Notes: generated from the letters alone by a model not told the origin. Counted from the stretch's first letter, positions 17,728-26,425 are shown. The stretch: 64,000 nucleotides of DNA from RBG-16-64-43 sp035288225 (GCA_035288225.1 DATEAT010000031.1:1-64000); one strand, 5' to 3'. Made by a program: numbers and translations.

Positions 17728-20142
17728 ATGCCTGCTCTCGATGCCGAGATCCTGCCGGTGCAATACTCCAACACTCGTCTGAGTGAGGAGATGCCGCGCG
17801 GCTACCTGTTGCGCCCGGCGCCGCGGCGCAGTGCCCGCGGACGCGGTAACGACATCTTCCTGATGGGCTTGGCGATGTTGCCCGGCACCACGGCGCCGGC
17901 CTCACTGGCCGATGAGCTGTGCCAACTTGGCGCACGGGCCTACTTCGAAACCCCCGGTTCGGTGACCGCGGCACTGCGTGCGGCCTTCACGACCATCAAT
18001 GAAGAACTGCTCCTGGCCGGCACCGGTGTTGTCTCGACCGCAATGCAGGCCAACCTGATATGCCTGGTTGTTCATGATGAGGCGCTCTATCTGGGCTACA
18101 TTGGCTCGGTGCTGGCGGTGGTGGCACAGCCAGGGCGGGTGAACCTTTACCCTCCGCACGAGGAATCCGCCACGCGCCCGTTGGGCAGCTCGCGTGCGCT
18201 GGAATTGCGCTACGGGCATATCCCGCTGGGCGACGACCCGCGCGAGAGCGGGGTGAGCCTGTTGATTGCTGCGTTGCCCGCGCCGAGCTGGAACGTCGCA
18301 CTGGACGGGGCCGAACGTCTCTCGCTGCGCGCCGTGGCGGAGCGGATGGCCCAGCGCAATGTGGGCCAGACGAGCGGCATGCTGGTGCGCCTGGCTCCAG
18401 CCGCCGGCGGTGCGCAAAAGCAAGCGGACCTGGCGACCGTGGTGCGCGAACAGCGTGCCACGACGGCGCCTCCGCCGCCGGTAACATCCGCCGGCCAGCG
18501 CTCGGCGGCCGAAGCCCTCTCGATCATCCGCGAGGCGCAGCAGGCCGTGCCTCGTGAGCTTGCAGCAGAAGAACCTGCTCCGTCTCGGCAGGCGCCACCC
18601 ATGCCGCCGAGTCGCGCGCGAGAAGAGGCGCCGCGAGCGCACGCTCCACAGGGGCCGATTATCGAGATGCCGGCTTCCGGCCGTCCGCCCATTCATGTGG
18701 GGCCTTCCCTCGCCGGGCGCGATGACGGGGCGCTGCCGCACGTCGCTCCATTCGCTGATGCGCCGCCCGCGCCGCGGCTGAATGCCTGGGCGGCACTGAG
18801 CGCTCTCGCCCGTGCCGCACGCACCACGACCCGCAGCGCGTGGATGGCTCTACGCAAAGGCATCGCCCGACTGATGCCGGCCGGCACACTGCAGGAGCGC
18901 GGCATGCTCACTTTGCCGCCGCAGCTCATGCTGGCCACAGCCATCGCTATCCCGGTGGTGGTGGTTGTTCTCGTCAGCGTGGTCTATTTCCGCCGCGGCC
19001 GCAGCGAGCAGTTTGCCGCGTTGATGGACCAGGCGCGCCAGGCCTCGGCCTCGGCCGCGCTCACCTCCGACCCGGCGCAAGTCCGCCAGGCGTGGGGCGA
19101 GGTTTTGGGGCTCCTGGAGGATGCCGCGCGATTTGGCGAGTCGCCGGAACAAGCTGCGTTGCATCAGCAAGGCGTGGCGGCGCTCGACCAACTCGACGGC
19201 ATTACCCCCCTCGAATTCAGCCCGATGGTGCCTGGTGGGCTGGGGGCCAATACGCACGTTAGTGCGCTGGTGGCCGGCGACCGGCAGATGTTCGTGTTGG
19301 ACGCCACCCAGGGGCGCGTGTTGCGATTGGTGCTCGGGCAGGGCGGCTATCAACTCGACGAGACTTTCCAATGCGAATCGGGCGCTTACCCCGAGCACAT
19401 GATTGACACGCCGGTGGACATGGTATGGGTGCCAGACATCACCGTGGGCACCCAGATGCCTCAATCGGCGAAGGCCGGCGTGTTGGTCGCGGTCGATGCG
19501 CAAGGCGGCATTTTGTACTGCCCGCCGGGCGGCGAGGCGGTGGCCGGGGAGCTCGAGCCGCCGCGCACCGGGTGGCTTGGTGCACGCGCCATCGATTACT
19601 ACAACGGCCGCCTGTATGTGCTCGACCCGCTGAGCAACGGGTTCTGGCGCTATGCCACACGCGGTTTTCATTTCGATCAACCGCCCAACGACTACTTCGA
19701 TGCGGGCGTGCCCAACCTCACCGACACGATCGACTTCGCGGTGGCCAACGGGGACGTGTTCTTCTTGCACGCCGACGGGCAACTCACGCGCTGCGCCTAC
19801 AACCCGCTCTACGAACCGCCGGGCGGAGGGCAGACCGGAGCCAACGTCTGCGGCTCGGTGCTCTACAACGACACCCGCGCCGGACGTGCGCCCGGGCCGC
19901 GCATCGTAGATGCCCAGCTAATCCGCGTGACCTACAACGAGCCGCCCGAGCCGTCGCTCTTCTTCCTGGATGGATTCGGCCGCGGAGCTTACCGCTTTTC
20001 GCTGGCGCTCAACTTTCTCGAGCGCTTCCGGGTCACAACTTCCGAAGAAGGTGAAGCCACGGCGCTCGCCCTGGGGATCGACAAGACCCTCTACCTGGCG
20101 GTCGGCGACCAGATCTATGCCGCCCGCACGGCCGTGCCCTGA
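17728..20142 (+). CDS. Membrane protein: PP2C-like domain, disordered linker, TM helix, propeller-like domain
   Basis: A protein of 804 residues. Residues 1-200 resemble a PPM/PP2C phosphatase core: a helix with INEELLLAGTGV, then ANLICLVVHDEALYLGYIGSVLAVVAQPG in place of the usual LYxAHxGDSRxYLxR. The metal-binding Asp residues of that fold are not evident, so it is probably non-catalytic. A Pro/Ala/Arg-rich linker covers about 220-370. One membrane helix (about 400-422, LATAIAIPVVVVVLVSVVYF) and a helical stalk (EQFAALMDQARQASASA) follow. The remaining 300 residues form repeated strands (ALVAGDRQMFVLDATQGRVLRLVL, NGRLYVLDPLSNGFWRY) resembling a beta-propeller outside the cell. It may be a signalling or scaffold protein. 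The function is not recognised. Confidence 0.75.
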   Translation: MPALDAEILPVQYSNTRLSEEMPRGYLLRPAPRRSARGRGNDIFLMGLAMLPGTTAPASLADELCQLGARAYFETPGSVTAALRAAFTTINEELLLAGTGVVSTAMQANLICLVVHDEALYLGYIGSVLAVVAQPGRVNLYPPHEESATRPLGSSRALELRYGHIPLGDDPRESGVSLLIAALPAPSWNVALDGAERLSLRAVAERMAQRNVGQTSGMLVRLAPAAGGAQKQADLATVVREQRATTAPPPPVTSAGQRSAAEALSIIREAQQAVPRELAAEEPAPSRQAPPMPPSRAREEAPRAHAPQGPIIEMPASGRPPIHVGPSLAGRDDGALPHVAPFADAPPAPRLNAWAALSALARAARTTTRSAWMALRKGIARLMPAGTLQERGMLTLPPQLMLATAIAIPVVVVVLVSVVYFRRGRSEQFAALMDQARQASASAALTSDPAQVRQAWGEVLGLLEDAARFGESPEQAALHQQGVAALDQLDGITPLEFSPMVPGGLGANTHVSALVAGDRQMFVLDATQGRVLRLVLGQGGYQLDETFQCESGAYPEHMIDTPVDMVWVPDITVGTQMPQSAKAGVLVAVDAQGGILYCPPGGEAVAGELEPPRTGWLGARAIDYYNGRLYVLDPLSNGFWRYATRGFHFDQPPNDYFDAGVPNLTDTIDFAVANGDVFFLHADGQLTRCAYNPLYEPPGGGQTGANVCGSVLYNDTRAGRAPGPRIVDAQLIRVTYNEPPEPSLFFLDGFGRGAYRFSLALNFLERFRVTTSEEGEATALALGIDKTLYLAVGDQIYAARTAVP

Positions 20143-20155
20143 GACCGCGCCCGCT

Positions 20156-20184
20156 TTGACAGCCTCTCTGCCCCCGACTACAAT
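20156..20184 (+). promoter_or_regulatory. Sigma-70-type promoter for coaE
   Basis: A perfect TTGACA (20156-20161), a 17-bp spacer and TACAAT (20179-20184). The start codon is at 20224. Confidence 0.75.
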
Positions 20185-20223
20185 CGAGCCGCACCTATTC
20201 CCCCAGAGTGGATTCACGCCACC

Positions 20224-21345
20224 ATGAGCCGCTGGCCAGGCAAATTCGTCATCGGGCTGACAGGCAACATCGCCACCGGCAAGAGCGTCGTGCGCAAGAT
20301 GCTCGAGCACCTGGGTGCGTACGGAATCGATGCGGACGCCCTCAGCCACCGCTCGATCTCCAAAGGTGCGCCGGGCTACGCCGAGGTGGTGCGAACGTTC
20401 GGTGAATGGATCCTCGACGACCAGGCCGAGGTCAACCGCCAGGCCCTGGCCAAACTGGTCTTCTCCGATTCAAAACTGCTGGCCAAACTCGAAGCGGTGG
20501 TCCACCCTCTGGTGCGCGAGGCGCTCGACCTCTTGGTGCAGCGCTCGCGCGCGCCGGTGGTGGTGATCGAGGCCATCAAGCTGCTCGAATCCGGCTTGGT
20601 CGACCTGTGCGATACGGTGTGGGTGACGCACGTTCCCGAGTGGATCCAGCTGGTGCGCCTGCGCGAGAAGCGTGGGATGAGCGAGCAGGCCGCCCGCCAA
20701 CGCGTAGCCGCCCAGCCGCCGCAGCAAGAAAAGTTGGCCCGCGCCGATGTTGTCATACACAACGATGAGTCTTTCGAGTCGACCTGGAACCAGGTGCAGG
20801 CGGCCTGGGCCATGGTGCCGCGGCCGGCGGAGGCCGAAACCCAACCGCGCCCGCGCGGCGAAGCCTCGGTGCGGCGCGGACGCCCGCCGGATGCGGACGA
20901 GATTGCCGGCTTCATCAACCTTGTGCGCCGCCCGACGCGCCTGCTGAGCCGGGCCGACATCATGGCGGCCTTCGGTCAGAAGGCTTACTTCCTGCTTGAG
21001 CTGAACGGCGAGATCATCGGCCTGATCGGCTGGCAAGTGGACAACCTGGTCACCCGCGCGGACGAGGTGCTGATCCTTCCGGTTGTGACCCCCGAGCAAG
21101 GGTTGCAGCTCCTGCTGTATGCCATGGAGCGCGCCTCGGCCGAGCTGCAGAGCGAGGCAGCCCTGGTGTACGTAGACCGCACCTTGGCCCGCAGCCCGGT
21201 GTGGCGCGACTCGGGCTACGAAGCCACGGGCCTGGGCCGGCTGAGCATCCGCGCCTGGGAGGAAGCCGCACGCGAATCGTTTGTGCCCGAGGCGCAACTC
21301 TTCTTCAAACGGCTGCGTGCGGACCGGGTGATGAGGCCGATATGA
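20224..21345 (+). CDS. coaE: Dephospho-CoA kinase fused to a GNAT-like domain
   Basis: A protein of 373 residues, against about 200 for a normal CoaE. Residues 1-195 are dephospho-CoA kinase, the last step of CoA synthesis: P-loop GLTGNIATGKSVV, GIDADALSHR, a VVHPLVREAL lid segment, and RLREKRGMSEQAARQRVAAQ. A charged linker follows (about 200-222), then about 150 residues (EIAGFINLVRRPTRLLSRADIM, FLLELNGEIIGLIGWQVDN, EVLILPVVTPEQGLQLLLYAMERASAEL) with the strand-helix layout of an N-acetyltransferase, the fold that uses acetyl-CoA. The reading frame is continuous. The stop overlaps the next start (ATGA). Confidence 0.88.
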   Translation: MSRWPGKFVIGLTGNIATGKSVVRKMLEHLGAYGIDADALSHRSISKGAPGYAEVVRTFGEWILDDQAEVNRQALAKLVFSDSKLLAKLEAVVHPLVREALDLLVQRSRAPVVVIEAIKLLESGLVDLCDTVWVTHVPEWIQLVRLREKRGMSEQAARQRVAAQPPQQEKLARADVVIHNDESFESTWNQVQAAWAMVPRPAEAETQPRPRGEASVRRGRPPDADEIAGFINLVRRPTRLLSRADIMAAFGQKAYFLLELNGEIIGLIGWQVDNLVTRADEVLILPVVTPEQGLQLLLYAMERASAELQSEAALVYVDRTLARSPVWRDSGYEATGLGRLSIRAWEEAARESFVPEAQLFFKRLRADRVMRPI

Positions 21346-21545
21346 AACGCCTGGGCGACTGGCTGCGCCGCCATCCGCGGCTGGTGGCCTGGGTCATCCT
21401 GGCGGCGGTGTTGATTGCCGTGGTCGCCTTCGATACGCGCGCGCTCGGCCTGAGGGGCCTGCGGATGGTTCTGCTTGTTGTGGGGGCCCTGGGAGTGTCG
21501 GCCGCGGCGGTGTGGATCGTCAGCTGGGATAGGCCGACCAAGTAG
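21342..21545 (+). CDS. Small two-helix membrane protein
   Basis: A protein of 67 residues starting MKRLGDWLRRHPRLVAW. Two hydrophobic helices (about residues 15-30 and 39-60) follow a basic amphipathic N-terminus. Its ATG overlaps the coaE stop (ATGA at 21342-21345), which indicates translational coupling. No known domain is recognised. Confidence 0.7.
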   Translation: MKRLGDWLRRHPRLVAWVILAAVLIAVVAFDTRALGLRGLRMVLLVVGALGVSAAAVWIVSWDRPTK

Positions 21546-21577
21546 GCACGCTGCCGCGGGATGCGGTTCAACAAAGC

Positions 21578-21607
21578 AACGGGCCAACCTGTACGGGTTG
21601 GCCCGTT
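21578..21607. terminator. Bidirectional intrinsic terminator between convergent operons
   Basis: A perfect 12-bp stem, AACGGGCCAACC (21578-21589) with its complement (21596-21607), and a 6-nt loop. CTCTTT follows on the plus strand and GCTTTGT on the minus strand. Confidence 0.7.
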
Positions 21608-21629
21608 CTCTTTGCGTGCATAAAGTGAC

Positions 21630-22643
21630 TCAGGCCGAGACCGGCGCCGCAGGTGCAGCGGGCGCCTCGTCATACTGGCGCATGCCGAAGCGCGTGACGA
21701 CCACGGCACCCAGACCAATGGCGCCGACGATGGCTGAGCCCACCCAGCCGATGCAGGGAATGATGCCGATGACGCCCAGCACCAGTGTCAGGACGAACGT
21801 GCCCAGCGCGGCCGAGGCGGCAGGGTGCATCTTCCACTTGAAGACCTCGGCCATGCGCTGCCCCACCTCCGCGCCGATGGCAATCCAACCGAAGACGATT
21901 GCGGCCAGGAACAGCATTGCACCCAGCGCCGCGATCGGAATCAGGCATAAGGTTATGGCCAGCAGGATAAGCAGCCCGGGCACCACGATGAAGGTCAGCA
22001 ATCCCAGCGCGCCGGAGATGGGCGCGTGATGCAGCGAGGCCTGCGCAACGCGCAGCGACTGCGTGGGCCAGAAGATCACTACCAGCACCGCCAGCGCGGC
22101 CAGACCCAGGCTGCGCATGAACAGGTTGGCGCCGCTGGCAATGGGCGATGCGTCGAAGCGCCAGTTGAAGGGGGCATTCCAGTTTTGGCCGCCAAAGGGC
22201 CAGGTCCCGGTCTGCGGCGCGGTCTGCGGCACCGAGAGCGTGAAGGGCATTTGGAACCCGCCGCCAGAGGTGACCTGACCGGCGACCTGTGATCCTTCGG
22301 CGCGGTTGAGCATTGCGCCGAAGGTGCCCACGTCGCGCGTCACCACCGATTTTGGACCCAGGCTGAGGGTGCCACCGACCGCTACGGCATCGCCGTTGAC
22401 TGTGCCGTCAATGGTTACCGAGCCGCCCACCAGGGCCACATTGCCGTTGACCTGGGCGCCCTCCTCAACGGTCACGCTGCCGCCGATCACCACCAGGTCG
22501 CCGTTCAGAGTCTCTCCCTGCGCCAAGATGTAAGTGCCGCCGAAGATGAGCTTGCCATCCTCGGGGCCGTCGGCCAAGGCCAGGCCGGGGAGCATGAGCA
22601 GCAACACACACGCGAGCAATGCACTTCGCAAGAAGGTTTTCAT
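21630..22643 (-). CDS. Secreted/membrane polymer-forming (bactofilin-like) protein
   Basis: A protein of 337 residues. A signal peptide (MKTFLRSALLACVLLLMLPGLALA) precedes a short right-handed beta-helix-like repeat: ETLNGDLVVIGGSVTVEEGAQVNGNVALVGGSVTIDGTVNGDAVAVGGTLSLGP. This is the repeating hydrophobic/Gly pattern of bactofilins and polymer-forming cytoskeletal proteins. Several membrane helices follow (about residues 175-325). ATG 22643 has an AAGGAG site and overlaps the anti-sigma stop (ATGA). As the last gene of the sigma/anti-sigma operon it is a likely effector or target of that regulator, perhaps in envelope structure. Confidence 0.75.
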   Translation of the reverse strand: MKTFLRSALLACVLLLMLPGLALADGPEDGKLIFGGTYILAQGETLNGDLVVIGGSVTVEEGAQVNGNVALVGGSVTIDGTVNGDAVAVGGTLSLGPKSVVTRDVGTFGAMLNRAEGSQVAGQVTSGGGFQMPFTLSVPQTAPQTGTWPFGGQNWNAPFNWRFDASPIASGANLFMRSLGLAALAVLVVIFWPTQSLRVAQASLHHAPISGALGLLTFIVVPGLLILLAITLCLIPIAALGAMLFLAAIVFGWIAIGAEVGQRMAEVFKWKMHPAASAALGTFVLTLVLGVIGIIPCIGWVGSAIVGAIGLGAVVVTRFGMRQYDEAPAAPAAPVSA

Positions 22644-23179
22644 TGTCGTACTCCTTGAATCGCATAGCGCGACATCGTGATCAACCAGAGCGAAATGAGT
22701 GCCGCAGCACCCACGACAAGCGCAATCCAAAGCCCGGGTGGGACGAGCGCCGCCAGGCTGCGTACTAGCACCAGCCCGACTTCTTGCGCCGCAGCCACCG
22801 CGGCGGCGACCCATACCATCACCTGCAGCAGACCGACGGCCGCGTGCGCCGGCGAGAGCAGCGAGCTCAGTGCCTGCCAGCCCAACAGCACGGCGAGCGC
22901 CAAGGCGCCGGCCAAAGAAAGGCCCAACACCAGCCAGGCCTGCCAGCGGCGCTGCGCGACCTCGCGCACGGCGAGGGTCGCCTGCCAGCGCTCGGCAAAG
23001 CCCGCCTCAGGTGCAAGCAGCGGCGCCGCCTCGAGCCGGCGTTCGGCTTCGGCCCAACCCGTGGCCAGAGCGCGGCAGGCGGAGCACTCGCGAAGATGCG
23101 ATTCAAGCTTGGCCGCCTCTGTCGGCGAAAGATCGTGAGCAGCAAGCAGCCACTCCTCAAACGGCTGGTGCGGCATCAT
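22640..23179 (-). CDS. Zinc-finger (zf-HC2) anti-sigma factor, membrane-bound
   Basis: A protein of 179 residues. The cytoplasmic N-terminus has LESHLRECSACRA, the H-x3-C-x2-C zinc motif of anti-sigma factors. About three hydrophobic segments follow (WLVLGLSLAGALALAVLLGW; VGLLQVMVWVAAAVAAAQ; LWIALVVGAAALISLWLI). The start at 23179 (MMPHQPFEEW) follows GAGGAGGG and lies 23 bp inside the end of the sigma gene, a normal arrangement for a cognate pair. It should hold the ECF sigma factor inactive until an envelope signal arrives. Confidence 0.88.
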   Translation of the reverse strand: MMPHQPFEEWLLAAHDLSPTEAAKLESHLRECSACRALATGWAEAERRLEAAPLLAPEAGFAERWQATLAVREVAQRRWQAWLVLGLSLAGALALAVLLGWQALSSLLSPAHAAVGLLQVMVWVAAAVAAAQEVGLVLVRSLAALVPPGLWIALVVGAAALISLWLITMSRYAIQGVRQ

Positions 23180-23759
23180 GTGTCCCTCCTCGAGCAAGGC
23201 CGCCGGCCTGGCTCTCGGGCCACACGCCGGCTAACTGGCGGCGTGCGCGATGCAGGCGGCTCTTGACCGCACTGACTGAGAGCGAAAGGGCCTCCCCCAT
23301 TTCTTCATACGAAAGGTCATACCAATAACGCATGACGATCGCGGCGCGATCGAGCGGGTCGAGCGTTTGCAGCATGTGCGCCACCCGGCGTTCCCGCTCG
23401 TGCGCCTCGGCCGAACTTTCCGGGCCGGGCGCCGGGTCTGGCGCATCGTGGTAATCGGGCATCGCCTCCAGCGAGAGAGCCACCAGCCGCTGCCGGCGCA
23501 AGTAATCGATGCAGTAGTGGGCGGCGATCGAAAGCAGCCAGGTGGCAAACGGGCGCTGCGGATCGTAGCGCTCGAGGGCCTGGAAAGCCCGCCAGAAGGT
23601 CTCCTGGGCCGCGTCTTCAGCCTCGCTGGGGTTGCCCAGCATGCGCCGGCACAGGTTGTAGACCGGCACCTGGTAGGCCTCCACCAACAAGGTGAAGGCC
23701 TGCCGGTCGCCCGCCCGCGCTTGTGCGACCCACTCCTGCGGAACGCTCACCGAGCGCAT
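23157..23759 (-). CDS. ECF-type RNA polymerase sigma factor
   Basis: A protein of 200 residues. Region 2 is FTLLVEAYQVPVYNLCRRMLGNPSEAEDAAQETFWRAFQAL with the core-binding and -10-reading helices (RPFATWLLSIAAHYCIDYLRRQR). Region 4 is LDPLDRAAIVMRYWYDLSYEEMGEALSLSVSAVKSRLHRARRQL, a helix-turn-helix for the -35 element. An acidic/Pro linker joins the two. The anti-sigma and the bactofilin-like protein follow on the same strand. The start is ATG 23759 (MRSVSVPQEW). Confidence 0.93.
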   Translation of the reverse strand: MRSVSVPQEWVAQARAGDRQAFTLLVEAYQVPVYNLCRRMLGNPSEAEDAAQETFWRAFQALERYDPQRPFATWLLSIAAHYCIDYLRRQRLVALSLEAMPDYHDAPDPAPGPESSAEAHERERRVAHMLQTLDPLDRAAIVMRYWYDLSYEEMGEALSLSVSAVKSRLHRARRQLAGVWPESQAGGLARGGTHDAAPAV

Positions 23760-23824
23760 GTTTCGTCTCGCCGCATCTCGTCAACTGCAACCCGCTTGAC
23801 GCCGCGACCATGCATCGCGCGCGC

Positions 23825-24685
23825 CTACCGGGTCTCAAGGATGAGCTGACCCACACCCATGTCCACGTTCAGTTCAAGCTCTATGCCATCGCCGACAACA
23901 TTGTAGAAGTTCCCGCTGCCAATCCAGGCACCGGAGGAAGACACCTCGCGCAACCCGCCGCCTAGCGATAGCCGCGCATTGGCATTGGCAGGCACGATTA
24001 GGCGCACCGTGCTCACGCCGGAGCGAATAGATACCGTGGTCGGCTCGCTCGCCTCGCCTGTGAAATCCAGCGTGTAGGTACCCGCGCCCGAAACGAACGT
24101 GATCTGCTTGGCGCGCGCATAGCCTAGCCCGCGCAACTCAACCGTCGAGGCTCCGGTGCGGTAGACCAGTTCTTCCATGCGTTGCGGGTTAGGGCTGGAG
24201 AATACCACCTGCGACTCGCTCGCGCCATCGAGCACCTCCAGGCTGCGCAGCGGGACCCCGGAAAGATCGAGCGTGCCCCGGTATGCGCCCGCGTTGACAT
24301 GCAGGTCAAGCGGATGCGCCCCCAGACGCACCTCCCACTCATTTACCACGGAACTGCCGGTGGGCGTTGTGTAGCCCTCGGGCGCTTCCTGGCGAATGTC
24401 GATCTGGTTGGCCGAGCGGTCGACGACTAGTTTCCAGGAGGGGACGTTACAGCGCACGCTTCCTTCGACCAGATTCTGCGCTCCGCCGCGCACGTCCAGA
24501 CTCCCGGCACCCATCGATAGCGTGAGCGCCACAGGATCACTGCCCGCCGGCAGTGGTTCGTCGATCGAGTAGGTTTGGGTGGGCCCAAGTTCGAGTTCTC
24601 GCATGGTGGGGAGGTTGACGGTGACCCCCGAGCAGCCTATGGCGAGGATGGTCAAAGCAGCCGTCAGGAAGAGAAAGGGCTTCAT
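23825..24685 (-). CDS. Lipoprotein with DUF4097/LiaF-type beta-sheet repeats
   Basis: A protein of 286 residues. The signal peptide MKPFLFLTAALTILAIGCSG ends in a lipobox (LAIGC), so it is probably a lipid-anchored surface protein. The mature part alternates strands and turns (ALTLSMGAGSLDVRGGAQNLVEG, HVNAGAYRGTLDLSG, FVSGAGTYTLDFTG, GIELELNVDMGVGQLILE), as in the putative-adhesin/LiaF C-terminal families linked to envelope stress. GGAGGT precedes ATG 24685; the open frame upstream crosses a promoter and a terminator. It lies 65 bp ahead of the ECF sigma gene on the same strand and may belong to that regulon. Confidence 0.8.
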   Translation of the reverse strand: MKPFLFLTAALTILAIGCSGVTVNLPTMRELELGPTQTYSIDEPLPAGSDPVALTLSMGAGSLDVRGGAQNLVEGSVRCNVPSWKLVVDRSANQIDIRQEAPEGYTTPTGSSVVNEWEVRLGAHPLDLHVNAGAYRGTLDLSGVPLRSLEVLDGASESQVVFSSPNPQRMEELVYRTGASTVELRGLGYARAKQITFVSGAGTYTLDFTGEASEPTTVSIRSGVSTVRLIVPANANARLSLGGGLREVSSSGAWIGSGNFYNVVGDGIELELNVDMGVGQLILETR

Positions 24686-24756
24686 GGTGACCTCCGGATA
24701 CAGAACGAAGCTCCGTGGGTTTCCGCGTCGAGCACGCCCGGCGGGAGCTTCTACCC

Positions 24757-24762
24757 AATATA
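24757..24762 (-). promoter_or_regulatory. -10-like box (TATATT) of the lipoprotein gene
   Basis: TATATT on the minus strand, 71 nt before the ATG at 24685, directly after the S1 terminator. There is no clear -35. Confidence 0.4.
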
Positions 24763-24793
24763 CGGCACACGGGCCGGCCGGGTTGCGCAGCCC

Positions 24794-24830
24794 AAAAAGA
24801 CCAGCGCCGGGGCTCGGCGCTGGTCTTTTT
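24794..24830. terminator. Strong bidirectional intrinsic terminator of the S1 gene
   Basis: A perfect 15-bp stem (24794-24808 with 24816-24830), a 7-nt loop, and A5/T5 ends that give a U-run in either direction. It lies 46 bp after the S1-domain gene stop. Confidence 0.85.
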
Positions 24831-24875
24831 AGCTGGAAATCCTTAGTGGGCGAGAGGCGCGTGACGCGTGTGGGC

Positions 24876-26177
24876 CTACGCCTCGCCGCCCGTGGGTTCG
24901 ACGGGTGGAGGTTCCTCGGCAGGAGGAAGTGTCTCAGCAGGTGGAGGCGGCTCAGCGAGCGGAGGTGCCTCACTCTCCTCGGTCGACATGTCGCGCATGG
25001 CGGCTTCCCAGTCCATATCCGCGTAGTCGGCCGATTGCACACGCTTCAGGCTGAGCCCGATTCGCCGCGCTTGCGGGTCGACCTTGACCACCCGCAGGGT
25101 GAGCGTCTGGCCTTCCTGCAATACCTCGCGCGGATGCTCGATGCGCGTCTCCGACAACTCGGTGATGTGGATCAGGCCCTCGACCTCGTCGTGGCCTTCC
25201 AGGCGCGCAAAGGCGCCGAATTTCGCCAGCTTGGTGACCGTGGCGGTGACCAGTTGCCCTTCGTGCAGCGCGCTGAGCACTTCCGCCCACGGATCTTGCG
25301 CCAGAGCTTTCATCGACAAGCTGATGCGTTTGCGCTCGCGTTCGATCCCAAGCACGCGCACGCGCACCTTCTGCCCGACCTTGAGCACCTCCGAGGGGTG
25401 GTTGATGCGTTTCCAGGAAATCTCCGACAGGTGTACCAGCCCGTCCGCGCCCCCTAGATCGACAAAGGCACCGAAACTGGCCAGGCTGATGACGTGCCCC
25501 ATATATTCTTCGCCCTCGTGCAGTTCGTTGAGCAGGCGTTCCTTCTGGCTCTCGCGGGCCTCCTTGGCGGCGGCGCGCTCGGAAAGGATCAGGCGATTGC
25601 GGCTGCGATCCACCTCGATCACCTTGACGTGGATCGGCTCGCCGACCATCTTGCTCCACTTCTGCTCAGGGGTTTCCCCTTCGCTGCGGTGGCGCCGGCT
25701 CAGGCTGAATTGCGAGGCGGGGACAAACCCGCGCAAGTTGCCTACCTTGACGATCAGACCGCCCTTATTGAAGCCATCCACCCGGCCGCCATAGACCGTC
25801 TGGCTGGCCATCAGTTGTTCCACCTGATGCCAGTCGGTCTCTTCCTGGGCGCGCGCCAGCGACAGCAACACGTTGCCGGCGTGGTCCTCCGGGTTGATCA
25901 CGTAGACGGTGATTTCCTGGCCCTCGTGGAGCTGGCCGCGCGCGACGGCATCCAGCTTCTCGAGCTCCTTGGCCGGGATCACGCCCTCCGACTTGGTGCC
26001 GATCGAAACCAGCACTTCGTTGGCCGTGATGCGGGCAATGACGCCCTTGCGGATATCGCCTCGTTTAGGCTGGTCTGCGCTTTCCGACTGCTGAAGCAGA
26101 TCGCCCATCGAGCTATCGGGTCGAGCTGGAGGGGTGGGGTTCTCTTCCGGGCTCGACGGTGCGGGTTGGCTCGACAT
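24876..26177 (-). CDS. Four-S1-domain RNA-binding protein (ribosomal protein S1-like)
   Basis: A protein of 433 residues with four successive S1 OB-folds. They are recognised at GDIRKGVIARITANEVLVSIGTKSEGVIP, YGGRVDGFNKGGLIVKVGNLRGFVPASQF, YMGHVISLASFGAFVDLGGADGLVHLSEISW and VTATVTKLAKFGAFARLEGHDEVEGLIHITELS. The C-terminal 40 residues are an acidic Pro/Glu-rich tail. It is shorter than the six-domain E. coli S1 but similar to Gram-positive and Chloroflexota homologues that aid mRNA binding at the ribosome. ATG 26177 was chosen; a GTG at 26186 is in frame. It has its own promoter and terminator. Confidence 0.9.
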   Translation of the reverse strand: MSSQPAPSSPEENPTPPARPDSSMGDLLQQSESADQPKRGDIRKGVIARITANEVLVSIGTKSEGVIPAKELEKLDAVARGQLHEGQEITVYVINPEDHAGNVLLSLARAQEETDWHQVEQLMASQTVYGGRVDGFNKGGLIVKVGNLRGFVPASQFSLSRRHRSEGETPEQKWSKMVGEPIHVKVIEVDRSRNRLILSERAAAKEARESQKERLLNELHEGEEYMGHVISLASFGAFVDLGGADGLVHLSEISWKRINHPSEVLKVGQKVRVRVLGIERERKRISLSMKALAQDPWAEVLSALHEGQLVTATVTKLAKFGAFARLEGHDEVEGLIHITELSETRIEHPREVLQEGQTLTLRVVKVDPQARRIGLSLKRVQSADYADMDWEAAMRDMSTEESEAPPLAEPPPPAETLPPAEEPPPVEPTGGEA

Positions 26178-26211
26178 GAACTTCACTTACTCCAGGTTCC
26201 GAGATGTTTGC

Positions 26212-26240
26212 ATTATACGGGCGAACGACATTCCCCGCAA
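26212..26240 (-). promoter_or_regulatory. Sigma-70-type promoter of the S1-domain gene
   Basis: TTGCGG (26240-26235), a 17-bp spacer and a perfect TATAAT (26217-26212) on the minus strand. Confidence 0.7.
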
Positions 26241-26425
26241 CCGAAGGCCTAATGAGGGGCAGCAGAATGGGTACGAGGCCGCCGAAGGGGGGTGCGACCA
26301 GCCCCCTTGGCGTGGCGGGATAGGCGGTCGGGCCGGGGGTATGGCTCTCTCCTCGAAGCGGCCTCCCCCCCGCGGTTCATGGGTGGGCCGGCGTTCTGCG
26401 GGAGGGGAGACCCAGTCCAGCGCGT

